From positions 75,247 to 139,246 of the forward strand of contig NMRB01001204.1 in NCBI GenBank assembly GCA_002633025.1: DNA of 64,000 nt, given 5' to 3'. The notes under the pieces are model-generated. The model did not search any database. It was given only the letters and a program-made list of their open reading frames with translations, and was not told the DNA's origin. A program made the position numbers and the translations under genes. This stretch comes from Notospermus geniculatus. Its lineage: Eukaryota > Nemertea > Pilidiophora > Heteronemertea > Lineidae. This document shows, one piece after another, positions 33,053 to 44,658 of the stretch (position 1 is its first letter; the number at the start of each line of letters is the position of its first letter).

Positions 33053-33300
33053 CCTGTCGATACTTACTTGTTATCCAGATAATCCGAAAGAATCATTTTG
33101 ACGCGAAGTTAATTCAGGAATATTAAAAAATCCAGCGAGTTTGTCAGCGAATCGAGGAATGTTTGAAACCACCATATTTGATTCAGCGACAGATTTTCTG
33201 TCGCTAGTTCCACAGCGAAATGGCGCCAATTTCAACAGGGCCTCGGACGTGCGAGTAGGGGAGCGCGTTTTAGCGGACCTGTTGCAAGAGGATGATGCCA
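33053..33300 (+). repeat. dispersed repeat, copy A
   Basis: GTCGATACTTACTTGTTATC through CACCATATTTG (33056-33180) recurs at 36116-36240. A second module, GTGCGAGTAGGGGAGCGCGT through GTTGCAAGAGGATG (33249-33296), recurs at 36270-36316 and inverted at 35693-35740. The copies differ in the distance between modules. Confidence 0.75.
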
Positions 33301-33752
33301 GATTATCAATGCTGCTAACACATGCCAGTGAACGATATATCAGTTGTTTGGGCATCCGGGACCAGTGATTTTCCCAAACAGACAAGTCATTTCGTCCAGT
33401 CAGTTGTTCAATGGACAACTGCTCTGGAAGGCCACTCTATGGATCTATTCAAGCATCAGGGCCTAATCATCATTTGATCTAATGCGAAGAACCACTTCTG
33501 CAATTTAGGTTGCCTTTGGACAAACTGATTTGTCATTCTCTGATCATGCCTCTGACATGTCTGATCCTGAGAAAAAAGATCTTTGGAATCTGAAACAGAA
33601 GAAGCGAGTAATACTGTAACTCAAGACTGTCTCCCGGACACTGTCTACTTTCTCTGCCACTTCCGCATCTGCGGCATTCTGCCGTGTTTGCGGCGGCAGA
33701 GACAGAAAGAGACCAGTCTTCTCTTCTACTCCATCTTGAAGAAATCAGGTCC

Positions 33753-33993
33753 TCTAAAGCTAGGAATCCACCATTGATTTTCAAGCTGATTTTGCGTTGC
33801 GACTTGCTTTGCAACTGGGCTTCGATCGCCGTAGTGGACTTGCCAGACGTGATTACCGCCAATGGCGAAGATGTGGTCAATTTCAGTCGGCAATCGGTCG
33901 GCGACCTGTATCAGTTCCCTGCCATCATATTCAATCGCAGGTTGCAAAGCAAGTCGCAACGCAGAAAATCAGCAGTGGATTCCTACCTTTAGC
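33753..33993. mobile_element. 240-bp TIR element
   Basis: The outer ends AAGCTAGGAATCCACC and GTGGATTCCTACCTTTAG are inverse. Inner arms GCGTTGCGACTTGCTTTGCA and TGCAAAGCAAGTCGCAACGC extend the TIR to about 65 bp. A short extra hairpin (AGCATCGCTC / GAGCGATGCT) adjoins at 33991-34035. MITE by size. Confidence 0.7.
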
Positions 33994-34183
33994 ATCGCTC
34001 CCTAGCTCGCACCCACATGCTTGCGAGCGATGCTAGCTAACAGAGGACCTGATTTCTTCAGGATGCATGCTTCGACTCTTTGGCCTACAGGACTGAATAG
34101 TCCTTCGACCAAATGAAGATGATGATGATGAACTCCACCAGTCTTTGCAACTGTAAAGGGCTGGCTTTGTGTTTTCATTTCAG

Positions 34184-34739
34184 AATGCCATTGACGGCGT
34201 TGTTGAGGGTGATAGAACGCTGGATGGAACGCTGGGTTCATCATGTTCGTCATGGACTGATATCGCTTGAAGGGCAGTTGGAGGGAATCGAACAGCGATT
34301 TAGACGTGTCCAGGAGGGTAGAGAGGCTGCTCCTGTTCAAGTGGAGGACAATGTCCAGGAGGGTAGAGAGGCTGCTCCTGTTCAAGTGGAGGACAATGTC
34401 CAGGAGGGTAGAGAGGCTGCTCCTGTTCAAGTGGAGGACAATGTCCAGGAGGGTAGAGAGGCTGCTCCTGTTCAAGTGGAGGACAATGTCCAGGAGGGTA
34501 GAGAGGCTGCTCCTGTTCAAGTGGAGGACAATGTCCAGGAGGGTAGAGAGGCTGCTCCTGTTCAAGTGGAGGACAATGTCCAGGAGGGTAGAGAGGCTGC
34601 TCCTGTTCAAGTGGAGGACAATGTCCAGGAGGGTAGAGAGGCTGCTCCTGTTCAAGTGGAGGACAATGTCCAGGAGGGTAGAGAGGCTGTTCCTGTTCAA
34701 GTGGAGGACAGCTCATATGGACATCAGGTCTCTGAATGA
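34184..34739 (+). CDS. doubtful ORF built on 45-bp repeats
   Basis: A CATTTCAG acceptor at 34176-34183 precedes MPLTALLRVIERWMERWVHH, then GLISLEGQLEGIEQRFRRVQ, a helix-like lead-in, followed by nine 15-residue repeats (VQEGREAAPVQVEDN) and SSYGHQVSE before a TGA. The repeat length is a multiple of three and is stop-free in several frames on both strands, so openness of the repeat part is not evidence of coding. If real, the product would be an acidic repeat protein of about 184 residues; no family is recognised. Confidence 0.3.
34308..34712 (+). repeat. minisatellite, 45 bp x 9
   Basis: Nine head-to-tail units starting at 34308 with exact 45-bp spacing (GTCCAGGAGGGTAGAGAGGC...). The first eight look identical base for base; the ninth has a substitution (GCTGTTCC for GCTGCTCC) and a different end. 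This homogeneity indicates recent expansion or gene conversion. Confidence 0.97.
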
Positions 34740-35690
34740 ACGCTGTTCTCAGCACCCCCACCACCACCACCCAATTCTCACTTGTTAGCAGCTGATATTT
34801 CCATTTTTGGGCAGCATTTATGAATACCAGTACAATGTACTTTTCCATTACCACAACTGCCAAGAATCATGTATTTCATTTATTACATCAATTACATTAT
34901 TAAACTATTTTTGTATGGGACGATAATGTTTTATTCTTATTTTATGTGTAAATGTTATAAGCTACAGGCGAAGGAATAATGTTTATCAGTCTGTCTGTGT
35001 CAAGCTGACCTGAGCAAACACAGGTCATTTGGTCAAATCAGTCCAGGGAAATGTCCTTTAAAAGAAACATTTCCGAATTCGGACTAAGTCCGAAAAAGCT
35101 CAGACCACCGAATTTGGAAGCTGAAAAGCTTACGTGATCCTGGCTCACTTATTCCTCAAACTCAAGTTCACGTAAGTCGCGCTTATGTCTGGTCATCAAG
35201 AACCGCTTAATCAATTCCGAGTTTATTGCACAAGCTGAATTAAACTTGGGATTACCTAAGCGTGGCTTGTTACCCTACTTGCTCATGCTTTCCTATACAA
35301 TTTGCTTGATGTGTACCCGGTTGCTCAGGTGTGGCTTACGTGGGCTGATCCAATGATTCTGCCATCTTCAAAGTCTGGCCATACAGTGAGTAGGCCTACC
35401 ATTGTAAGTCACGCTTATAATTCACCCCACTGCCAGGTTTATTATAAGAAAGGCTTAAGCTTGGCTTGTGTTTGAAGCCCAACCTGCGCAACGCGCTGTG
35501 AAATATAATGCGGATGTCAGGTCGCACTGCGATTGCCTGCGCTACGATGGAACAGTCGGCATCAAGTGTCGCAATCATGGTCAGGTCACAAAAACGAAAA
35601 TGCGTACGATCATCGTGGAACAAGCAGCATCAGCGCGCAAAGAATCGCAACCGTGTTCAGGTAACCTGCGAATGGATTACGCCCGTCGGG
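34713..35690. other. no gene recognised
   Basis: No domain-bearing ORF. The block around GCGGATGTCAGGTCG (35512) has an imperfect inverse near 35989-36003 (CGACCTGACATCCGC), hinting at another decayed foldback spanning 35512-36003. Confidence 0.4.
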
Positions 35691-35692
35691 AA

Positions 35693-36316
35693 GCATCCTC
35701 TTGCAACAGGTCCTCTAAAACGCGCTCCCCTACTCGCACGTAACGCGCTATGCAGAGTGGAAATGCCCTGGGTTCCCAGGATGGTCGGGAAGACACATAA
35801 GTTGAATAGGTTCAACTCTTGCGATTCGTGATCTTTTTGATCGGCGACTGATCCCGATCGTCGTAACTGAGACGCAACTGCAGTCATGTCACACAATATT
35901 GGCGACTGATTTGCTCCCCGCTGTCGTGCCTCAGACACAGAGTGTTCCGGAAAAGTCAGCCTGCGCCTGTTCTGTGCCATCGCAAGGTCGACCTGACATC
36001 CGCATAAGTCTGGCTTAAAGCCGCACACTATGCACCGCTACTCACTCCCCAGTTCGGCCGAAATAATAGTGCAACCTCATCTACAGGCGTGCGTAGTGTA
36101 TAGAAATTTGAACCCGTCGATACTTACTTGTTATCTAGATAATCCGAGAGAATCATTTTGACGCGAAGTTAATTCAGGAATATTAAAAAATGCAGCGAGT
36201 TAGTCAGCGAATCGAGGAATTTTTAAAACCGCCATATTTGGGAATGACCATGGCGCGATAGATGCTTCGTGCGAGTAGGGGAGCGCGTTTTAGAGGACCT
36301 GTTGCAAGAGGATGGA
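35693..36316. repeat. inverted pair of the GTGCGAGTAGGGG repeat
   Basis: CATCCTCTTGCAACAGGTCC ... CTCCCCTACTCGCAC at 35693-35740 is the inverse of 36270-36316, making a 624-bp foldback. The right half also contains the GTCGATACTTACTTGTTATC module (36116-36240) shared with 33056-33180. Confidence 0.7.
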
Positions 36317-36476
36317 ATTAGTGCAGTGGGCAAACTTCATAGTTTAATTTTGAACCCAGCTTAGTCCATTTAATAATTATAGAGATAGCCGTGTTAATCT
36401 TTGAATGAACAAGATGACATTGTAAATGTCGTATGGTTCCCGATGTACAGGTACTTCTTCTGGTACATGAATGGTA

Positions 36477-36561
36477 CATTGATAGAGATCAAGATACGTT
36501 GACAGGGATCAGATACATTGATGGAGATCAGGATACATTGACTGAGATCAGGGTACATTGA
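36477..36561 (+). repeat. degenerate ~24-bp tandem repeat
   Basis: Four units of the form GAGATCA(A/G)GATACATTGA(C/T)(A/T)G occur in a row. Confidence 0.65.
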
Positions 36562-38971
36562 CTTTTGGATTACGATGAGGCCCATCCGAAAGATACATGT
36601 TTTGATAGAATGTATACATAGAATCGTAACCAGTAGAGCGATTGACGTTCTCTTTGCACATTTTTAATGCGAGACACCCCTCTCTCTGAATACGCGATTT
36701 TGCTGTTCGAAGCAACCTCGGTGAAATTGCGGTTTAACGTTTGCCCTGGAGTCTAGATTGCCTGAGTGAAAGCATTGTCACGACAGGTAGCGCTCCTACC
36801 TCGCACTGACCTGTCACCGCGCGCGCAACGCGTCATGGGAAATTTTGGGACTACTTGTTGCATTTTCAAGATGGCGGGAATTCCTCGCTTCGGATTTTTA
36901 AATCGCAGAATCTCGTCAAATAGGCCTACATATGATGTCTCTGTGTGTGGGTATCACATTATCCGTCATGATTATGACATACATAGGCCTATTTTGTGTG
37001 AGATATGCTGTACATGTCATGTTAGCCACTGGCAGCTGGTTGGTGCGTCGTCACATACGTTTACACTACGTTACAGGACGGTGACACTCCAGTTAGCTGC
37101 CGAAGTGAAATCCCAAATAGCATCCTTTTCTTCTCAACAATGTCATGTCTGTGACAATTTCTCATCAGAAATGACAAATCCGTCAATTATTGGCAACCTC
37201 TGCAAGAAATAAGCCTCATATCGCTATTTTCCTAGGGTTTACTTTCGTGGCGCAGTAGATCACGTGATCACCCATTTCTGGTTGTGATTCAAGAAACACG
37301 CCGAATTCGGCGTGATGCGGCTCGTGCGGACACAGGTTGGTGCTTGCATACCGCCGCCTAGCGCCGACCTGTGAAACACAATGGAGTGAAAGTGCAAATC
37401 TCACATGTTTTGAAAACGGCTATACCTCCGAAGCGAAATCATCTACATGGACGAAGACGCGATTAGCTCCAAAAGAAAAAGGAGAAAAACGTATGCCTTT
37501 TTGCAAATCTTCAGACGCGTAGTAGCAACGGTTGTCGAGATATAGGCGTTTAAATATTGACAACCTCACAAAAACGCAGGCAAAATTTGACTCTTTCCTC
37601 ACAACGTGCATCTTATTGGCTCTGGCCTGTTTCTCTCACAGACATTTTGGAACAAGCAAACATACATGAGGTCGTGGCCCATTATTTAATTGCCCCCAGA
37701 GTGAGTGGCTTAGCGGTAGATTTGGTTGCAATAATTTCGGGAGCTAGGCGCGTTTTTGTAAACACATGAGAAATTCATGTTACACAAAATGTACAATCTT
37801 CAAATCAAAGTGGGGAAATAGCACTTTTATGCCAAAGTTTTCCACCTTTACCCAGAGGGCAAAGGGCAAAAATGGGGGACCAGCTGCTGTAAAAGGCAAC
37901 CCCCTGGTAATGTGTTCAGGGGACCCCCCCCCCCCTGAGTCGCACTAGGGTGGGTGGCCTTTGAGAGTTTTTGCAAGACGCAAAAAATTGACTTTGAAGT
38001 TGAGGACACTGACTTTATCATTGGACCCAAGAACTGACCATGACTTAGCGTTGTAAATGGGATGCGATGTACAGCTAACTTTTGAACGGTGGGATTTACA
38101 CCCCATATATGTATTACCATCAGATAGAAACATGGTGGCTCTTAATCAAATAAGCATGTTTTTTTATAGTTTCTAACTAGTTACGTAATTGGAAGCAGCG
38201 TTTTTATGTATTTTGACCCATTTTCTGTTAATTTACATAAAAAATCATTTCTTTATTACATAACTACTAAAAACAATAAATACAACAGATCCCTCGAAAA
38301 AAACCTTTCTAAGGACATTTTTGGGCATTTTTGTGTGTAACAGTTTATACTCAAGTCATTTCAGTGCATTTGGTCTAAAATTCCGCGATAGGCCTACCAA
38401 AAATCACACCTAGGCCGAGCGGAACTAATCTCTGGGTACGAGATTGGGTTCCGTAACGTCGATCCATATGACGTATAACGTATGACTATGATAGAAAATG
38501 CATTAGGTCGGTACGTCATACGTGACATGAATCGATTATTATACAAGCTTTCGTCACCTCTTCGCTGCACATTTTCGATCGCTTCAAGGCTACATCTCAC
38601 ATGGTTGTCCCAAACAGGCGAAGCGTACTCCAGGCGGCTTGTTGCAATAGTTTGATTCACAAATTGGAACCAGCATTTCGTGGGGCTGTCACTCTGGCGT
38701 GTTAATTTGAATTTCGAAAAAAATCAGATTATTACTTTCCATGTGGCCGACTCCCTTTTCCACTGTCCCCAAATCCCTCCGAAAATACCTGCTACAGATG
38801 CAGCACAAAAAGAAGTTGACAGCGTGGTTTAATTGTGATGTAACAAGAATGATTGCGAAGGACGAATTTCTGAGATCCGGTCTCAGTGTTGACAAATCTG
38901 GCAAAATGAACTTCCATGTTACAGCGTCGCAGAAAAAGGATAAAAAGAAATAAGAACAAAAATGTGGCGAC
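36562..38971. other. no confident gene
   Basis: CpG-bearing sequence near 36810-36880 (CACCGCGCGCGCAACGCGTC, then CAAGATGGCGGGAA, a YY1-like site) could be a promoter. A 148-codon frame (36766-37212) overlaps it but has no domain. A poly(C) run lies at 37924-37936. A 70-codon frame at 38741-38953 (Lys-rich end) has no recognised family. Confidence 0.35.
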
Positions 38972-39548
38972 TAGCCTGGTTCCACTGGCCTCGACAGATG
39001 GCGTTGGGTAGGAGAGTAGGAGGCCAGGTACGCGCTGATGAAAAAATAGTGCCAATGGCACTGTGCCAGTATTATGTTATGTATCCTACTTACCCTTGAT
39101 AGATATTTGACAAAGATCCATCCATTTGTTAGGGAGAAATAGCAGTTGATATTTGTCTTGTTTTGGCCCCCTAGAAGCAAATTCAAGCATCAAATTTCAC
39201 CGAAAATTCATTTGTCAGTTGTTATACTCTAGAGGTAGATGTACGAAGCAACCATTACAAAAAGAGCCAACTTTGTAATGTCAGAAGAACTTTGGCCCCT
39301 GTGACCTTGAAAAGTATTTCAAATTCAAAAACTCAAGTGTTATCTTATGTATCCTCATTAGATATACCCATGATAACAATTTGACGAAGATCTGTGTCTT
39401 GGTAAGGAAGAAATAACACTTTTAGTGGTTTTGGGCACCTAGTGGCAAAGTCGAGAATCAGATTTCAACGAAACATTGTACGTTGCTATCACCTACAGGT
39501 AAAGGTGTAGAAAGTTTCCACACGGTAGTTCGAACCATTATCAAAATA

Positions 39549-39994
39549 CAGCCCTTTGGAATTTTTCACAAAACGCCCCCTGAAGGCCAAAATAGGAATC
39601 CAACCAAGCTCAAAATCGAACTCGACCTAGATCGTAGGCCAATATACACACCCAACAAAGATCAACAAGATTCCTCAAAAAATAAAGGCGCTAGAGCGCT
39701 AACAAACCAAAAGTTTACGGACGGGGTAAACAACGAAGCGGTAACAACGTCGCCATCTTGTCGACCGTTGGTGACGTCAGAAAAGCCCTGTTTAATGGGT
39801 TTTTAACGCGCTTGGCGGCAAGGCCCAGCAGGGCTTAAGCTGTGGTTGACGCACAACAGACCACCACTCAATGACCCCAACCACAGCTTAAGCCCTGCTG
39901 GGCCTTGCGGCCAAGCGGGCTAAAAACCCTTTAAACAGGGCTTTTGTGACGTCACCAACGGTCGACAAGATGGCGAAGTTGTTACCGCTTCGAT
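39549..39994 (-). repeat. dispersed repeat with long hairpin, copy 2
   Basis: 39549-39933 carries the inverse of 10075-10362. The part 39733-39994 is itself a hairpin with arms of about 115 bp: AACGAAGCGGTAACAACGTC ... CTTAAGCTGTGGTTG, then a 30-bp loop, then the inverse ending GTTACCGCTTCGAT. Matched blocks include CGACCGTTGGTGACGT and AGCCCTGTTTAA. Confidence 0.8.
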
Positions 39995-40513
39995 GAGACA
40001 ATTTTTGATTTTTCATTGATTTCAAAGGCTGGGCTGGCAGAAATTAATAGAAGACGTGGCATGCGTAGTCATGATGGTTGTTGTTACACTGGGCTGAAGC
40101 CACTCCAGGGAAAATGCGTTCAATATGCTTAGGAACGTGACACTACGGCCGTGCTTCCCACTGGATATGGTAAAACGTTGTTGCATCTCGTCATGTCATC
40201 ATTTTTTCCAGCTATCAGAGCTTGCCCAATCAGTGATCGCGTAGTAAATTCCATAGTAATCACGTGACGTGATGATTGACAGGCGCTCAGCGCGGGAAAA
40301 TGAAAACGAGGCTGGGCGTTTTAGGACCACTTAATTCCATAACAAGCCTGGTGGCGACCGGGTTCACGAAGTGACGTTCAGATCATGAGACTGCAGTTAG
40401 TTGCATAGATGTTTGGTTTGGGCACCGGAAAGAAAATCGACAGCAGGACAAGTCCTTACATCCATACAGAGAAAATCTTTGTAAATAAAAGAAAAGAAAT
40501 AAAGAAAAAATTT

Positions 40514-40592
40514 CTTCCACCACCCGGGCTCGAACCCATGGCCATAGACAACCATAGCCGTAACACTGAACCAACTGGACAATACTGATAAC
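40514..40592 (-). tRNA. tRNA-like sequence / SINE head
   Basis: On the minus strand, GTCCAGTTGGTTCAGTG resembles an A box/D arm and CCATGGGTTCGAGCCCGG a T arm with a good B box. GGC...GCC around TATGGTTGTCTATG may be an anticodon stem. The acceptor arms do not pair well, so this is more likely a tRNA-derived fragment than a working tRNA. Confidence 0.4.
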
Positions 40593-41474
40593 CCAAATGC
40601 GGCGATGGCCTATATTCACCATAAACACTGACCCCAATTATCAACTCATCCACAAGGCATCCCTTTTTTATTTTAGTCCCAAGAAGGCCACCTGAACATT
40701 CGTGCACTATATGCGCGTACACACATCGTCTCTCCATACACGTCGGTTATGTGTGGATCAAACAAAATGGCGACGTGACTCGTCTGCTACGGGGCAATTC
40801 TGGACTTTTCTGCTCATTTCTCGGTGATGAAGGATTACATACGGTTCAAAATAAATAGGGGAGGAGATCTTGATACACATCGTTGTGTAAAGGTGATATA
40901 TTCTTCTGATTTTTTTGCATGCTCTCGTTATTTTGTACACAAAAATGCCGTTTCATGATGATGTATACATTCGTCCATACATCGGCGATTATGCCCCAAA
41001 CAAAAGTGTCGATTTCTCGAAAAAACGCGAATAATATGTAAATTCTACTATAAGAGACATAACTTGGCGTTACATTACACTTATTAGTGAAATTTCGTGC
41101 CAATTGGTGCTATATTAAGTGAATAAACCCGTGTGACAAGAAATGATGTGGCACGAAAATAACGTCACTTCGTGAACAATAGAGGAACAGCTGTCAAGGT
41201 ATGCCAGACAGTGATAATACCATAGAAATCAATAGCGCGTACCTGGCCTCATACTCTCCTACCCCAACGCCATCTGTCAAGGCCAGTGGAACCAGGCTAT
41301 GTAGCGACGAGCAATAACATCAGAGTCATGCTTCTGTCCCTGGATGCATTCTGTAAAGTGCAGGTCTGATTTTCCTTCGTGACATTTTGCATTTTTTACA
41401 GATGTTGCTTAAGGCTGACAGCTGTGACGAACTTAATGACAGCAACTGCTGAAGTCGGCACTAGACTACTTATA

Positions 41475-41592
41475 GGCCCGTATTCTAGAAGCCTCCTTAA
41501 CTCTAAGGTCCACTTTAATCTTTTGTATTCTACCCTGCAAACAATAACTAAAGGTAGACCTTAGACTAAAGGAAGGTTCTAGAATACGGCCC
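41475..41592. mobile_element. 118-bp hairpin MITE
   Basis: GGCCCGTATTCTAGAAGCCT and its inverse AGGTTCTAGAATACGGCCC are followed inward by CTAAGGTCCACTTTA against AAAGGTAGACCTTAG. Compact palindromic MITE. Confidence 0.7.
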
Positions 41593-41758
41593 ATAGTTTC
41601 TTGAATTTTTTAAGGAATCTGGAAAACAAGGATCCCCAAGGAATCCTACGGAGTCCGGTCTGTAGTTCATGCCTCTTCTCATACCTACCTGTACACTTGA
41701 ATGCACAGTGATACTAGTATCAATGTGACGTCCCTCCTGCTGGTGAAAAATCAAAAGT

Positions 41759-42916
41759 GCTCCTCACAGCGCGGCCAAACCTCCCGAGATTGCACATTTC
41801 GCGTAGTTCCGAAGGTCGCCACTGCAATGAAGTGGCGCCGAACCTGGCGTAGGCCTAGACGCTGCAGGGCGCAGAATCTGGCGGCGGGGGGGGGGTATGT
41901 GATTAATGCGTGGGAGGGCGCTAGGCCTAGCTAGTTTACCACGCCTTGGCGCCGAGGTGATGTAATCAGGGAGCGTGTCAAGGGTATCTGAATGGGCCGT
42001 TTGACAGCAGGGCCTAGCTCATTTACCAAGTCTAGACGCTGCCGTGATCTAAGCAGGGATGGGTGTCTGACGCACGCGCCGCTGGCGGTCCCTGGCACAA
42101 GATTGAAGTTATGTATTAATGCGCACCATGCACTGTAAAATAGTACGTATTAAAACTGATGGCATCTCTTTAATCGATGACAGCGAGTGCAATGAGGGGC
42201 CGAATATCAAACACTAGGTAGACTGGAATTATCCGAAGCAAGCACAAGACAAAGCCATGCTAACAGGACTGATTTCAAGTCTCGCTGTACCACTGTATAC
42301 AACCGCCGGGTCAATCTCGCCACACTGGCTCGCGAGCAAGCTCTGCCGCTTCAGTGAGTAAATTGACTCTGGCGACTATATTAAACTAGCCAATCTCTGT
42401 GACTGAAATTTCGCATGTTCGAAGAGAAAATAGTACTGCACACTACTGTATCTATCGCATGGCGTTGATAAATCCCTATTTATGCCGTATTTTGACCGGG
42501 GAGTCGGACACGAAGAGGGACGAGGGTAACTCCTCAAAAGACGACGACTGACCACAGCGCGGCCACTGAAACCTGCCGAGACTGCCTACTTCCCGTACTT
42601 CTGAAGGGGTCACCACTGCCAATGAAAGCGCCGAACCTGACGTAGGCCTACACGCTGCAGGGCGCTGAATCGGGGGGGGGGGGGGCATGTGATTAATGCA
42701 CTAGGCGGAACTAGTTTACCTAGCCTTGGCGCCGAGGTGATGTAATCAGGGCTCGAGGGTAGGCCTATCTGATTACAAGGGTATCTGAATGGGCCGTTGG
42801 GCCTAGCTCATTTACCAAGTCTAGGCGCTGCCGTGATCTAAACAGGGATGAGTGTCTGATGCACGCGCCACCGGCGGCCCTTGGCAAAAGATTGAAGTTA
42901 TGTATTAATGCGATTG
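41759..42916 (+). repeat. diverged direct duplication, ~370-bp units 790 bp apart
   Basis: 41759-42126 and 42548-42916 share ordered blocks: CAGCGCGGCCA, CGACCTGGCGTAGGCC-type text, ACGCTGCAGGGCGC, a poly(G) run, GCCTTGGCGCCGAGGTGATG, AAGGGTATCTGAATGGGCCG and GATTGAAGTTATGTATTAAT. Substitutions and indels are frequent, so the duplication is old. The poly(G) runs are 9 to 15 bases. No coding function is recognised. Confidence 0.75.
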
Positions 42917-43754
42917 GGTGTGTGTGTGGCACGGGGCGGGGGGGGGGGTCGGCGGCATCGGGGCCGGGGAGGGGGAGGGAGTGAGAGTAGTCACGCCTTA
43001 ACAATACGCAAAGAGAACATCAATTGGGCCCCGGCTTAGGTCAATACAGGGCACTCTCGACAAACGGCGAGTTTGCCCGAAAAGGGTTAAAGATTGGCAA
43101 GGTGACAAATACTTAGGCAGAATTGGATTACTTCCACACAACTTTACTCTCTGGCGCACAGGCGTATTTCTCTGATAGGCATTTTGGAACGACACAGCGA
43201 TCCTGGTATAGCCTGTAGCCGCCAGCAGCAGACGAAAGGCTGATTGAATTACTGAAGAATTCGTGTGTGAAATTTTCGGCGCATATTTTTTTTGAAACTC
43301 GCTTTACGAAGGAGGCTGAAAATCTGCAGGAGACAAGTCAGGTGCCTGGGACCACCTGCCTATTTTTTGATTTTTTCATTACAACTCCCTAATCCACATA
43401 TTCAGCGTGCAAAAAGTGAACTAAATACTACATCCGACGTTGACCACGCTCTTTGTCATCATTTTGAAATCATCTCATAGCGTTCATTTTCATGATTTTG
43501 CCCGCCCGGCTGGTTCAGTGTCAGCCATCTTTACTACTAATTCCATCATCTACCACTGATGGCAACAGCTAACAGCCATACTGTAGAAATTCTATGAAAT
43601 CTCGCATGTGTTCATTGCCAGAGTTAACGCCCCAGCAGCGGTGGCGGTGACGTGCGGCGAATCGCGGAACTGACGCAGGCTGGCACGACATTACGTCGTC
43701 TTTTTCTGCACTGTGCTGCAGACTGAAATCTTATCCCCATGGTGAATATTTTGA
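42917..43754. other. no gene recognised
   Basis: Begins with a G-rich run (42937-42980). No ORF with a domain or repeat partner is seen. Confidence 0.4.
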
Positions 43755-44658
43755 ACATGTACAGTCATGGACATTAGTTTATCTACACCTGATATTTTGA
43801 ATATTTCAAAAACTTGTGGACCAATTTTAACACGGTTTGTTGCACATGAAAATACATCTTGTTGGTCATAGTTCTGCATCAAAATTTTCAAAATTTGAAA
43901 ATATCGTAATTATGTAATAGCTCATCAGAAAAAAACACTAAAAATCAAACTTCCTATTATGTAATATTTTTGTGATTTTTGTTGCAGATGTGGTAGAGTG
44001 GAACTTTCTAATGATTTTGGGCTTTGTTTCTTCAAATTAGGTTGAGTGGTTGCAGAGATATTCGAGATTGTCAAATTTTGATAATTTGAGATTTTCGTCT
44101 TTTGTAGGATTTTTTGATGCCATTAGATAAAGCCAACGTCAGAATGTGGATTTACAAATTTTTGGACGTTTTGCCGTAACTGGGCAGAAATATAGCGTAT
44201 TTTTCAAAGTATCAAAATATTGATATTTTGAAAAAACATGCTTAACTTCTGACCAGTTTCCGCTAAACGTTCCAAAACTTCATATTTCTTGTTTTTTAGG
44301 TGAGCTCTGTCTACTGATATCAAAATTTTGTGAAAATTTGAAAAATCTCAAATTATCAAAATTTGATAATCTCAAATAGCTCAGCAACCACTCAACCGAT
44401 TTGGCGATGAAACAAATTCCATGATCCTTAGAATGTTCCACTCTATCAAAACTGCAACAAAAATTTCAAAAAAAATACATAATAAAAATGTTGATTTTTT
44501 GGATTTTTTCTGATGAGCTATTACGTAATTACGATAGTTCCAAATTTCCAAACTTTTGATGTAGATATATGTTAAAATTGTGTTAAAATTGGCCCAGTAG
44601 TAATTGAAATATTCAACTTACCAAGTGTAGATAAACCAATGTCCATGACTGTACATGT
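43755..44658. mobile_element. 904-bp near-complete palindrome
   Basis: ACATGTACAGTCATGGACAT at the left matches ATGTCCATGACTGTACATGT at the right. Arms of about 380 bp remain alignable, for example CTCATCAGAAAAAAAC against TTTTTTCTGATGAGCTATTA, GTGGAACTTTCTAATG against GAATGTTCCACTC, and TTATCAAAATTTGATAATCT. The arms are much diverged from one another. A fragment of the right end recurs at about 50722-50785. Confidence 0.75.

Larger units (their letters stand above)
38963..41308. mobile_element. 2.3 kb Mutator-like TIR element, 9-bp target duplication
   Basis: Element 38972-41299 starts TAGCCTGGTTCCACTGGCCT and ends AGGCCAGTGGAACCAGGCTA. TIRs of about 65 bp differ by only a few changes. It is flanked by TGTGGCGAC (38963-38971) and TGTAGCGAC (41300-41308), a 9-bp duplication with one mismatch. 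Long TIRs and 9-bp duplications fit Mutator-like elements. No transposase is seen. Inside are a dispersed repeat with a strong hairpin (39549-39994) and a tRNA-like sequence (about 40514-40592). Confidence 0.8.

Noticed and set aside
34002-34863. Minus-strand ORFs over the 45-bp minisatellite
   Set aside because: They are open only because the repeat unit is a stop-free multiple of three; no start context, splice signal or domain supports them.
36766-37212. 148-codon ORF as a gene
   Set aside because: No domain, no splice context, and it overlaps a CpG-rich stretch with a YY1-like site that looks more like a promoter.
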